Positions 55,265 to 64,000 of a DNA stretch of 64,000 nt are shown here, piece after piece. A model generated the notes under the pieces. It searched no databases, was not told the DNA's origin, and saw only the letters and a list, made by a program, of their open reading frames with translations. The first letter of the stretch is position 1. Every line of letters starts with the position of its first letter. The translations under genes were made by a program, and so were the position numbers. Source of the stretch: Scolanthus callimorphus (lineage: Eukaryota; Cnidaria; Anthozoa; Actiniaria; Edwardsiidae); the NCBI GenBank assembly GCA_033964015.1, contig CM066912.1, positions 10,885,399-10,949,398 on the forward strand, read 5' to 3'.

Positions 55265-56191
55265 ATGACCGTCCCTTTTCTTGACTATACTAACAGGAGC
55301 AGTGATCAATTCGTGGAAGCTCTGATAACACATCTTCGTGCCAGCAATGGCAGAAATCTTGTGTATCTTGTCATCGTCTGTGTATTGGTTACAGCACCAA
55401 TATCTTTATTTTCTAATAGCATGGTCATCCTAGCGGTTTACAAGGACCCACAGAAATGTCTTCGGAAGATTCCCTCTAATCTAGTACTGGCTAGCATGGC
55501 TATGGCAGACTTGTACACTGGTGTTTTACAAGCCCCGTTTACTTTGTATCTGTGCGTGAAAATCGGTGTCATGGAGGAATACAAAGTGCCTGTCGTGCTT
55601 CCAAATGTAGTAATGAAGGTGTTCTTAGCTCTTGTTGGTGTATCAGTGAGTCATCTAGCAGTACTTGGATGGGACCGTCTTATTCTAGTGCGTTGGCCCC
55701 TTCACTACAGAAACATTGTCACTAAAGAGAAGTTCAAGAAGGTTTTACCCGCATTATGGATCATATGGATTATTATAACTGCAGTTAGCATTACAATTGA
55801 CTTAATATTACGCATGACTATCATGTTTGTTGTCATCGAGATTCTCATTTTTATAGCATCTTTACCGATAGCTATCATTTATTCGTTTATCATATACTTT
55901 TTTTACAAACAATCAAAAGCTTCAAGAAAAATTGCCAGTGATCCAAGCGCTGCTACGTTCACTGCAAGAGAGAAGAAGTTTACACAAGCTATTCTAATTG
56001 TTGTAGTTGAATTCTCAGTTTGTTTCTCGCCTTGGTTTCTATGTACCGCTCTACTGGATTTATGTTCAGAGTGTCAGAACTTGTATCTTGTTCCGGCACT
56101 CATGCTGTCATTAAGCCTTGTTGTTTTGAACTCTTGTTTGAATGCTTTTTTGTACGCATGGCGACTGAAAAAAATTTCGAAAAACGTTTAG
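55265..56191 (+). CDS. Class A (rhodopsin-like) GPCR 2
   Basis: 308 codons, intronless. I chose the ATG at 55265 (MTVPFLDYTNRSS, with an N-glycosylation site). The frame is open upstream to 55220 but has no earlier ATG. Seven hydrophobic segments; landmarks are SNSMVILAVY in TM1, ASMAMADLYTG in TM2, LGWDRLILVRWPLHY after TM3 (WDR in place of DRY), FSVCFSPW in TM6 and NAFLYAWRLKK in TM7. It is distantly similar to GPCR 1. The frame ends 8 residues after TM7 (KISKNV), because of an A7 run at 56167-56173. With one A fewer, the frame would continue as KFRKTFRYFINQGKCC, like the tail of GPCR 1. Confidence 0.88.
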   Translation: MTVPFLDYTNRSSDQFVEALITHLRASNGRNLVYLVIVCVLVTAPISLFSNSMVILAVYKDPQKCLRKIPSNLVLASMAMADLYTGVLQAPFTLYLCVKIGVMEEYKVPVVLPNVVMKVFLALVGVSVSHLAVLGWDRLILVRWPLHYRNIVTKEKFKKVLPALWIIWIIITAVSITIDLILRMTIMFVVIEILIFIASLPIAIIYSFIIYFFYKQSKASRKIASDPSAATFTAREKKFTQAILIVVVEFSVCFSPWFLCTALLDLCSECQNLYLVPALMLSLSLVVLNSCLNAFLYAWRLKKISKNV

Positions 56192-56320
56192 ATATTTTAT
56201 CAATCAAGGAAAATGCTGCCAAAACAGGATTATCGGGAAAACAACAACAACAACAACAAGTGTAGAAGAAGGGATCAGCACAAAGTTTTAACAATAGTAT
56301 TTTTTAATCGCGAATCATTG

Positions 56321-56326
56321 AATAAA
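56321..56326 (+). terminator. Polyadenylation signal of GPCR 2
   Basis: AATAAA lies 130 bp past the stop codon, and about 30 bp past the end of the alternative tail frame. Confidence 0.5.
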
Positions 56327-56492
56327 TCATGATTTATTACAAATACTACAATAAAATATATAAAGGCATCTTCCAGCGGTAAACTTATTATATTTTAGCA
56401 TATATTTCAGCTTATTATACGGTAACCAATTATTCGTTCTGATTGATTCTGAGAGCGTGCGCGCGCGGGCAATCTATGAAATAGGTAACCTT

Positions 56493-56834
56493 CATTCTAG
56501 AACCCAGAGCTCCTGAGCAGCTCGTGTGCTCGCAGGAAGGCTCGATCGGGTGACATCCATTTGAGGGCCTTTAGTTGATTGGTTGAATTGGAGCGCACTC
56601 GTACATAAAAGAAGCATAATCTCGCTTTATAAAAACGTATCTGTCTGCAAAATAGTCAAAATAACATTGGCTTTCGTTTCCTAGTCGTCTTTTTAACCTG
56701 TGCTTTCGACTTGACGCTCTAAAAGTAATTATGAGGCATAAAATTAACAGCATTTTCTTATGGAATGCGTCGGTGGCTGTCACCAGAGCCTCCCCCGCGA
56801 GGTGACGATCCAGGGAGCTCTGGGTACGAGAATG
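56493..56834. mobile_element. MITE copy 4 (Mutator-like, perfect 9-bp target duplication)
   Basis: Ends CATTCTAGAACCCAGAGCTC and GAGCTCTGGGTACGAGAATG. It is flanked by GGTAACCTT at 56484-56492 and again at 56835-56843, a perfect 9-bp duplication. 342 bp; the interior has ATCCATTTGAGGGCC as in the other copies. Confidence 0.9.
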
Positions 56835-56929
56835 GGTAACCTTTTGCGCGCGTTTGTGTTAATCAAAATGACTAAATATGTTATTTACCAGCTTTAGGCG
56901 GGACAATGTACTTTAAAAACGTCCTAGAA

Positions 56930-57205
56930 AACAGTTTAGGGTAGGGTAAGGTTTTCAAGCTGTAGGTACAAGAAAGGGGTAGGGTTTTCAGGCTGGACTG
57001 GGTAAGAAAGGGTAGGGAAAATTGCAAGATTTTGGTATAAAAAAGGGCCTGTATTTCACCGGTTTTTCAACCACAACACGAGAGCAAAACCATTTCTTTT
57101 TTAACAGAGCACAAAGCCGACGCAAAGTCAAAGGGGTACCTTTTTCAGGCTTGGTACAAGAAAGGGGTATCTTTCCTGCTCCTCCCCCCCCCCCCCCCCC
57201 CGGGC
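56930..57205 (+). repeat. GGGTAGGGT / TACAAGAAAGGGGTA low-complexity repeat with poly-C
   Basis: Several degenerate copies of GGTACAAGAAAGGGGTA and GGTAGGGTTTTCAGGCT are followed by a run of about 19 C. It is non-coding. Confidence 0.7.
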
Positions 57206-57310
57206 TCAACGCAGGATTTTAAAAATGAGTGGGTTATTTGGTGGCAAAAGGCTCATTAGCCCACATATTTCCCCCAAAATGAACATTTAACTACGACCTT
57301 ATATCCTGTG

Positions 57311-57407
57311 TAGCCGGCTCCGTTTGTTTTCGTGAGGAGTCGTTTTCCGAGACAGGTTCCACGGCCGTTCCTCGAAAACACCCGGGAGCCAGCTATGCTG
57401 GCTACGC
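57311..57407. repeat. Foldback hairpin
   Basis: GTAGCCGGCTCC...GTTTTCGTGAGG is mirrored by CCTCGAAAAC...GGGAGCCAGCTATGCTGGCTAC. Confidence 0.7.
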
Positions 57408-57592
57408 CCTAACAACTGAATGTTAAACCTTCAAATTTTCAGAGTAGGTTTCATTTGATGTCCACTTTATATTTACTGAGAATTTTCAATGCTCGATTAC
57501 TAAATTGCTGAAATAAAAGTAACCGTTTCCACTGTCAAACGAAATCCTGAAATCAGACTTTTAAAAACGGACAGGGCAAAAACAAACATTAT

Positions 57593-57735
57593 ACACTTAA
57601 TGACTGCTTCCGAGGGAAACAGCGAGTTTTGTTTCCCCGAGAATCTCGATGTTTCCCGAGACGAAGTCGAGGGAAACATCGAGATTCGAGGGAAAACAAA
57701 ACTCGCTGTTTCCCGAGGGTGCAGTTATTAAGTGT
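57593..57735. mobile_element. Near-perfect palindrome, 143 bp
   Basis: ACACTTAATGACTGC...GAGGGAAACAGCGAGTTTTG is mirrored by CAAAACTCGCTGTTTCCCGA...GCAGTTATTAAGTGT, with inner arms ATCTCGATGTTTCCCGAG / CGAGGGAAACATCGAGAT. The arms are about 68 bp and the loop is short. Confidence 0.85.
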
Positions 57736-57794
57736 TTTATTATATAGCAAAAAGAAAATACGGTAAAAATAGTCCGCCGAAATTTCTCGCTCTA

Positions 57795-57870
57795 GCGATG
57801 TCGCCCGCGCGGGCAATAATTTTTTAATTGTAGCCCGCGCGGGCTACATTGAATTTGTAGCCCGCCACGT
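57795..57870. repeat. Clustered GCCCGCGCGGGC palindromes
   Basis: Three copies: GCCCGCGCGGGC at about 57802, TGTAGCCCGCGCGGGCTACA at about 57830, and a half-copy GTAGCCCGCCACGTGAC at 57857. Confidence 0.7.
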
Positions 57871-58087
57871 GACCATGATAGAACCAATCAGAGCGCGCGC
57901 TTTGATCGAATAAACACGAGCTATATAATAATGTTCATTATAGTTTGTTCTGTTTATATAGAGCAACGTTAATACTATGGTTAATATTGGTTGTTATGTG
58001 ATGAATGCGTCACACAGTAAGCTTTCATATGTTGCGAGTGCTGTTGCGTGTTTACTTATTAAAATTAGCTTAGGAAATGTATTTTCG

Positions 58088-58515
58088 TTGTTTTGAAGAA
58101 AACTAAAGATTTTCTTTTCTGAAGAATAACGATTATTGGTTGCTGGCGCATAGATCTGTAGCTTGAGTTGCCAGCAATTTCTAAAGCGGGCTCTTTGTTA
58201 GGACTACTCGGGGACCTTATCGAACCTTATCTCGCCCTATCTCGCCCTATCTCACCCTATCTCGCCCTATCTCGTAGCTCCTAATTGTCACAATTTTCCC
58301 CATCTCGACTTTGATATCTCGCCTTTCACTTTAGATCATTTTCTTCTTATCTTGCTCCCTCGACTTATCTCGCATAAACTTGCGGCGAGATAAGGTCCGT
58401 CTCCTTGTTTTGAAGAAGAAAAATAATATTTGCTGAAGGAATAATAATTATTGGTTGCGCCAACATAAATCTGCTAGCCTGAGTTGCAAACAATTTCTAA
58501 AGCGGACCCTCTGCT
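58088..58515 (+). repeat. Direct duplication around a CTCGCCCTAT microsatellite
   Basis: A roughly 110-bp segment (TTGTTTTGAAGAA, ATTATTGGTTG, CAATTTCTAAAGCGG) occurs at 58088-58205 and 58403-58515. Between them are five copies of (C)CTATCTCGCC (58222-58280), with GGACCTTATC and GATAAGGTCC as inverted borders. Confidence 0.75.
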
Positions 58516-59420
58516 CATTTATTAGTCTTCACAAGTTTTCTAATTTCGCACATTCTTTCAATTCACACACGTTACCTATGGAAGCAAACGCTAAGTAAAC
58601 TCTACCCCCTTAAAACTGTCGCCAAATTATTAGCTGCTGACAAATCTAACGAACATACGGGAAGGAAGGATCTCATTTGTGAAAATATATCAGCTTCTTT
58701 TAAAAGGTGAGGGTCTCAGTAGCGTTAGGTGAGCATTTCAATGGCTCTTACTAGATGGAAAATCGTGCTCTTAGACCTACGGTAAACATCGTGCCACGAG
58801 TCGCCCGTTCCAATCCGAGACAATAGAAAGTTTTTTTATTATAAAGTATAATGAAGCGGCATCATTTGAAAAAGGAAAGGTTCGAAGTTCAACGTTTGTT
58901 TCTGTGTTAAAGCTAGAATATTTCCTCCAACATTCTGTCGGTACAATATCAAACTCATTTACAAAAGCTAGGAAGGAAGACCCACACTTTCTCGTGCTTT
59001 TTTAATATTTGGCTCCGTTTTCTGTGATCCAATCATTTGCGTCCACACTCTGTTATGAAGCAAAACAGGGAGCAATCTATCAAATTGCGTTTACAAAGAA
59101 TCTCTAAGTGTTCTTGATCACTAGAAAAATAAAATGAGCATGATTTATTATTTAAGCTGTAAAATGCAGAGAGCGTTTTGAAAACTCTCGACCGTTTCGT
59201 TTCTATCCACCTTCGAAAGCGCTTTCAAATCGATGCGTTTTTGGGCGAAGGAGCTCATATCGTTTAGTTTGGACAGGAAGCCTAAACGCATCAAAATGTA
59301 TGCGGTTTCAAACAAAGATCAACTAGTGTGGACAAGGCCTCTGTAGTTATTAACTGTAAATATATATATTTTTCCTTGGTAAAGATTATCTAAAAATGCC
59401 CTTGATTAAAAAAAAAGTTT
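58516..59420. other. No recognised gene
   Basis: AT-rich; no frame or repeat that I can support. Confidence 0.4.
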
Positions 59421-59461
59421 TTCAAGGACAAGTGTTAATTCAAGGACAAGTGTTAATTCAA
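59421..59461 (+). repeat. Two tandem copies of a 20-bp unit
   Basis: TTCAAGGACAAGTGTTAATT is repeated twice in a row. Confidence 0.9.
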
Positions 59462-59926
59462 CATGGAATCACTTTCTCGTGAACCCACGGAATCATGTTT
59501 TGCGGGACTTCTTCCCTTGATAGGTTCAATGCACCTTATTCCAAAACTTTTCGTTCCGTGTGGCCTCACTCTCATGAAATTATCTTTTGTCTTTGAGCTT
59601 GAGCGAATATAAAAGAAAATAACAATTTCATAAGAACGAGGCATCAAGGGCCAGTCAGCCATTTTGAAATAACGTGTATTGCTCTTTTTTCCGGCTGTAA
59701 CATTCGTTAGGCTGTCTTAGCTGCCGGCAACTTTGAACAGTTACTTTTACGGTTCTCAAAAAAGTTGTTGTCCAACCTTGCTTCTGTGCTTTTGTTTGAA
59801 ACCGAGACATAATCAACCCACTCAGGTCAAAATCATTTTGGCAAATAGCTGAGACAACCTAACTTGGCAGTTAACTTATTTGTGCCAGCCGTTGTGACAG
59901 CATTTATTGCTATGGCAACAAATTAA

Positions 59927-60422
59927 AGGGGCTCGATTCTAATTTTGCTTTTTTGTGGTTAAAGTGAAAATGGGGAACATTTAATGGAGATGTTACCCTG
60001 AATTATTGACATATCGGGAATCACTATACAAATCGGCTTTTCTGCCGACCTTTAATATCGTGTCCAGCATCACGTGATCTCGTGAAACGTTGCCATAGTT
60101 ATAAAGCATCCATTTTAAAGGAGCACACTTTTAGTGATGTAAAAACATCCAATTATAAACTGATGGACAGCCAAAATACTACTCTGTGTTTGTTAAATAG
60201 CCCTTTATCTACAAAGCAATCATTATTGTAAGCTTCATGGACCTATTACAGAGAGGATGGAAACGGATTGCAACACTGAGTTTTCAAAATTTGTATCAAA
60301 AGCGACAGTCTTGCCGATAAAACTTACCTACATTGATTTTTAGGCTAGTATCAAGTGGTATGAGTGATTTGGAGATACAAATTTACAGCGACATTTACGA
60401 ATTTATTCAAATAACCATGACA
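59927..60422. mobile_element. Possible TTAA-flanked element
   Basis: Left TTAA|AGGGGCTCG (59923), right CAGCCCC|TTAA (60423). The terminal match is short and imperfect, so this is tentative. Confidence 0.3.
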
Positions 60423-60599
60423 CAGCCCCTTAAAGGTCACATGACCCTTAATGATATTTTATTCCCATCAAATGGCACGTGTCTGGATATCTACCTCCAT
60501 TAAACAGATAAGCATATGCCAATAGCAAAAGTACTATTCCAAAAAATGATATTAAACTGGCAGCCACTCCATTGTTACTGCCGAGAAAATTGCTCTATA

Positions 60600-60664
60600 T
60601 TCTCTAAGCTTTCTCCGGATTTGTATGTTGCTATGCTGTCAAAATGGCAGCTGACACAGGCTCT
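60600..60664. mobile_element. piggyBac-like MITE, one end only
   Basis: TATGTTGCTATGCTGTCAAA then ATGGCAGCTGACACAGGCTCT|TTAA is the inverse of the left end at 46649. The other end was not found. It lies just upstream of the secreted-protein exon. Confidence 0.65.
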
Positions 60665-60716
60665 TTAATTAGTCTGAGTTCATTTTTACCTCTGTTTTAT
60701 CCGATTTGTTTCTAGG

Positions 60717-60878
60717 ATGTTTTTCATGAAGTATGTCGCGTTGGCACTAATGGCCTGCGCTTACGCCGTCCATGGCGAAGATAGTGACAAAGGCTTGCCT
60801 GGAAAATGCCTGCGAGAGTACATTCATGTGATCAACACGAAAGGCGCTGACGAAGAAAGGCACTGTGAACGGTTGCAG
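60717..60878 (+). CDS. Secreted protein of unknown family, exon with signal peptide
   Basis: After an acceptor (gtttctag|G) comes an ATG. Its 54 codons encode a signal peptide (MFFMKYVALALMACAYAVHG) followed by an acidic, Cys-containing segment (CLREYIHVINTKGADEERHC). The exon ends in phase 0 at CAG|GTGAGA. The upstream acceptor implies a non-coding first exon further left. I do not recognise the family. The remaining exons are at 62223 and 63339, and the gene continues past the window. Confidence 0.65.
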
Positions 60879-60931
60879 GTGAGAGCCAACATTCATTGTT
60901 CTACTTCCCTAGCTACTGTTTAAGCCTGGTT

Positions 60932-61042
60932 CCATATAGTCTTATCTGTCGTATCAGTCGACCGTGAAACAATAGACAAATTCCAATTTCCATCGTTTCA
61001 CGGTCGACTGATACGACAAATACGACAGATAAGACTATTTAT
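60932..61042. repeat. Foldback hairpin in the intron of the secreted-protein gene
   Basis: ATAGTCTTATCTGTCGTATC and AGTCGACCGTGAAAC are mirrored by GTTTCACGGTCGACTGATAC and GACAGATAAGACTAT. Confidence 0.85.
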
Positions 61043-61222
61043 ACCACAACGCGCGCGCGCGTTTCTCGAATTCTGATTGGCTCTCAGCCATGGGTACATA
61101 AAAGTACATACCACGGAACGCGCCATCACCAGCGCGCGCGCTAAAAAGAACCAACGAAAACACTGTTTGGCCGAGCGCGCGCTGTTTTTGTATTTATTTT
61201 TGCCTTTTTGTTGTGGTATAAA
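61038..61222. mobile_element. MITE-like element, TTTATACCACAA termini, GC-alternating interior
   Basis: TTTATACCACAA (61038) is mirrored by TTGTGGTATAAA (to 61222). The interior holds several (GC)n runs (GCGCGCGCGCG) on both sides. Confidence 0.7.
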
Positions 61223-61497
61223 ACTGCGTATCGGTTACGCCTCGTGAGTCCACAACATTTTGACCACTTTATTACGTCATTCCGTTTAAAGAACCACTTG
61301 GGACGAAATAAGCCCTCTGGCAGTGACCACCCTCAGTGTCTGTGCTTATGACCGCTTGGCTGCCAGTGGCGCCGTTGAGTCCCAGCGCAATTCAACTTAC
61401 GAGCTGCAAGTCTGGGGAGTCGGTCTCAAACATTTACATTTTATTTACGTAGGACAAGCCAATATCTTTCTCTGACATAGAGCATGGAAAATTGTCT

Positions 61498-62100
61498 TTA
61501 GGAGGATCCTTTGTTTACAGTCTGAACTTATTTGCATAAGCAGGGTCTAGATTCAGAATGTTTGAAGGATCACGAAAATATCAGCACTGATTATCAATAG
61601 CGGACATGAAGTGAAACCTACTCAGAACATTTGAAGGTTATACATTCAGTTGCAACGGCGCATGTTCATTTTAGAGAGAACATGGGAAAAAATGTGGAGC
61701 ATTTTGCCACACAGCAACCCACTCATTTCTAAAAACCTTCGTATAGAGCTTCCAAAAATTTATGAAAACGTTAATACCTTCTTGGGAATTACCTTCATGG
61801 AAATAGTAATTATTTGATCTCGAACATTTTTATTAAATATTTCAAGAGTAAAGACGTTTTCTCAAAAGCCTTGAATTTCTTGGGTGGCAAGTGTCTCATT
61901 AGCCCACATGTTTTCTGTAAAAAGAACTTCCCACAATGCGCTCAAAATTCGAATGACGAACGTAATTATCTCTCTAAGTACGCTTCATTCACCAGGCGCT
62001 ATTGATATTCAGAACATTTCTTTTTGTAGCTCTGTTACGCTTGCTGATTTTCACTTTGCTTAAAATATGTGAACATTGACGTCACAAGATATCCGCCTTG
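61498..62100. repeat. Dispersed repeat, third copy (related to 47715 and 53888)
   Basis: AGGAGGATCCTTTGTTTACA, CAGTTGCAACGGCGCATG and TTGTAGCTCTGTTACGCTTG match the 47715 copy in the same order. It lies within the first intron of the secreted-protein gene. Confidence 0.7.
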
Positions 62101-62222
62101 CTGTCTTTCAAGTCACGCTTACCAATTTATATATGTTTCGTAACGCTGGGCTTCCCGTGCGTAAAACGTGGTAAAGACTCCACACTCGAAACCTATCTGG
62201 AAATGTGTTAATTCTACTATAG

Positions 62223-62382
62223 GACGTTATAAACTGTTTTGCGGGTGATCCTGATGCATCAGGCAAGGTTCTGGACGCCTACAGATTCCTTTTCTACCAA
62301 GAGGCCTTGTTTGTGACAAAACTGGGAGTCTGTAAGGGTCACGATCAGCAGATCCATTTTGGAAACTTGGAAAGAATCGTCA
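62223..62382 (+). CDS. Secreted protein of unknown family, second coding exon
   Basis: Acceptor ctactatag, phase 0, continuing the frame of 60717-60878. It encodes DVINCFAGDPDASGKVLDAY, FLFYQEALFVTKLGVCKG and QIHFGNLERIV, and ends in phase 1 at A|GTAAGT. A second donor 8 bp later (TCAG|GTAGGT) is also in phase 1. The frame and the Cys residues fit a small secreted helical protein. No family recognised. Confidence 0.6.
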
Positions 62383-62439
62383 GTAAGTCAGGTAGGTTTA
62401 TATTATCGCTAGTGCCATTGTTATTGTAATGAGGTATGG

Positions 62440-63003
62440 GGATGAATACTCCGGTTCGCGGTAACGCGACTGCGGAGCGTTACGGGTTTGGGCGTCATGT
62501 TCTTCGATGCCAGTTGTTGAATAGCGTCTCCGCATCGAAGAACCGACGCCCTGCATATCAAGATAGTCCTCGTTTAAATGTGTCGTTTTCTAAAATTACC
62601 TTATATGGAAGTTTCTACTTACCATATTTGGAGTTACAGAAGTTTTCCTAGCTTATTTCGTACGGCCTAAATTGCCAAAAAGTTCGTCAAAACTTGCAGA
62701 TTTTGGAGAGAAACGCTCTTCGTATATAGCTACACAGGTAGCCAGCGTCACGCACGGGTAAGCATTGACAAAAATGGCACATTTATCTTGATATGTAAAA
62801 ATGACACCGAACGCAGCCTCTGAGGGTGGGAAGGGTGGGAAACGTTCAGCTACTCTTCTCGAAGTTTTGTTGTGATGGAGTTGTGAAATGTGCTGAAATT
62901 TAATCATTTCACCTGTGTTTGCGATAACTGTCTGAATTCAGATCAAACAGTAGCAGTATATATAGGCTTTGGGGTGACAACGTTTCCCGGAAACGGTATA
63001 TAT
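62440..63003. repeat. Repeat-rich stretch with partial copy of the 24409 MITE
   Basis: 62491-62552 forms a hairpin (GGGCGTCATGTTCTTCGATG mirrored by CATCGAAGAACCGACGCCC). 62850-63003 is the inverse of 24409-24560 (GATAACTGTCTGAATTCAGA, GACAACGTTTCCCGGAAACG then GTATA). The 84-codon minus-strand frame across 62653-62907 has no support as a gene. Confidence 0.6.
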
Positions 63004-63338
63004 ATTTATATTTCGACAATCAGAGGTTGTATATTTACATAACAATGCCATGCATGCATAATATAATTATTGTAATGACTTATAATAAGGAGGACAGGTA
63101 GTAGATTTTGAATAAAACAATCCTGCACAGCGAAAAAAAAAAACGGCTCACTGCATAACAGAGGAATAAAAAATTCACGGAACAAAAGTTCCACCCCTCC
63201 TCCCCCCTCAAAAGTCAAATGGTCGACCCCTTATATCTGATCAAATGGTCGGATTGAAAGGTATTCTTTTGGAGACCTTATAGAGTACTAGTACGCTAAT
63301 AAATACGTATGTAATTGTTTCGTTTATTTTCATCACAG

Positions 63339-63374
63339 AATTAGCACACTCTGAGGGCCTTCATTCCATCCAAG
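63339..63374 (+). CDS. Secreted protein of unknown family, third coding exon (short)
   Basis: Acceptor ttttcatcacag, 36 nt, donor AAG|GTAGGG. It receives and leaves phase 1, so it keeps the frame with the exon at 62223 (LAHSEGLHSIQ). It is short, so the call rests on splice sites and phase. The next exon would lie beyond the window or past the MITE at 63407. Confidence 0.45.
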
Positions 63375-63406
63375 GTAGGGATCTCATTACACAAGGGCCT
63401 CATTAA

Positions 63407-63632
63407 AGAGCCCTAGTCAGCCACTCCTTTGTTATTGTTTTCAGTCGATATCGGACAACGACTTACGTGTTGAAATCTTGAAATAGTCTTCTAAAAACGA
63501 AGTTTTGTCATTCATTTATCGAATTCAATCGCAAATATTGCAATACATTCCCTAAATCAGCCGATGGAAATGGATGCTTTCTCTGTCTCGGTATGTTGCT
63601 AGGATGACAAAATGGAGGCTGACACAGGCTCA
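63407..63632. mobile_element. piggyBac-like MITE, copy C (TTAA target)
   Basis: AGAGCCCTAGTCAGCCACTC ... GGAGGCTGACACAGGCTCA, flanked by TTAA at 63403-63406 and 63633-63636. 226 bp, opposite orientation to the copy at 46649, interior similar (ATCAGCCGATGGAAATGGAT / ATCCATTTCCATCGACTGAT). Confidence 0.85.
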
Positions 63633-63636
63633 TTAA

Positions 63637-64000
63637 TACACAAGGTTTTCTCAGACTTGTAACCAGTCGCTTTGTTGTTCCCTTTGATGTGGCGCGCAGT
63701 GTATCACGGTCAGGACGAACTCACAGAAGTTGGGGAGTCGTTAATTTCCCTGCGACCTCCCATTATCCTTTGCGCGCCTTTCAAGTAACGCAATATCGGT
63801 AACTCAAGTAACGCAAAAGCGCATGAAAAATAAGTAACACAATGTACGAGTCTGAGGTTTTCTGATAATCATAGCATCGCCATATCAAGAACAGTGATCT
63901 TGATTAAATTCGGCGACAACAACATAATTTTACCGATTTTGAGTGAATGTCTTCATGAAAGCATATAACAGAGAATCGCAGAAACGTTAAGCGCCGTCTG
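63637..64000. other. No recognised feature
   Basis: It is presumably intron of the secreted-protein gene. It contains repeated CAAGTAACGCAA (63783, 63804). No exon that I can support. Confidence 0.35.

Larger units (their letters stand above)
49188..55359 (+). repeat. 6172-bp direct duplication, copy B
   Basis: It matches copy A throughout. I found six one-base differences, all in homopolymers (for example A4/A5 near 45434/51608, G3/G2 near 45605/51779, T8/T7 near 46780/52953), which sum to the two-base length difference. Confidence 0.93.

Noticed and set aside
62653..62907. 84-codon minus-strand frame
   Set aside because: It overlaps a MITE remnant, has no recognisable domain and no splice or promoter support.

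Overview
The window looks like nuclear DNA from an animal, most likely a cnidarian such as a stony coral or sea anemone. The evidence is as follows. Genes are split by GT-AG introns. There are Ty3/gypsy, L1/Tx1-type LINE and tRNA-SINE remnants, and the base composition is AT-rich. There is a collagen gene of the CTHRC1 type and there are intronless class A GPCRs. Inverted-repeat (MITE-like) elements are dense. No species can be named from sequence alone. No CRISPR array, rRNA gene or bacterial operon is present.

Layout. 1-1675 (minus): two exons of a P-loop NTPase gene that runs off the left edge. 2.2-7 kb: repeats, including a large inverted cluster built on a GACGGATTTG motif, two copies of a MITE with 9-bp target duplications, and a tRNA-derived SINE. 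7-15.8 kb and 34-39.2 kb: three diverged units of one array. Each starts with an exon encoding a signal peptide (MNPxS...CTG...) followed by a GTAAGTGG donor. 15.9-20.3 kb: a broken gypsy element whose two halves point in opposite directions. 20.4-24.7 kb: foldback elements. 24.7-26.2 kb (plus): the last two coding exons of a CTHRC1-like collagen gene. 27.1-30.9 kb (minus): a frameshifted LINE ORF2 (endonuclease, RT, Cys/His tail). 31.4-33.9 kb: tandem repeats. 39.3-41.4 kb: largely empty.

41.5-43.9 kb holds what may be the remains of a virus-like (Polinton/adintovirus-type) element. It has a PC4-like DNA-binding protein gene facing an A32-like packaging-ATPase fragment that has lost its Walker A half. 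A 6.17-kb unit (43014-49187) carrying the ATPase fragment, a class A GPCR and the 5' end of a second GPCR is repeated directly at 49188-55359. The differences I found are six one-base indels, each in a homopolymer. The second GPCR (55265-56191) is complete only downstream of the second copy, and its C-terminal tail is probably cut by a one-base excess in an A7 run. 56.4-60.6 kb is mostly repeats. 60.7-63.4 kb holds three exons of a secreted protein gene that leaves the window at the right.

The genes do not form a pathway. The window is a repeat-rich animal locus with a few host genes, a possible lineage-specific secreted-peptide array and a virus-like remnant. Homology calls come from motif recognition, without database searches.
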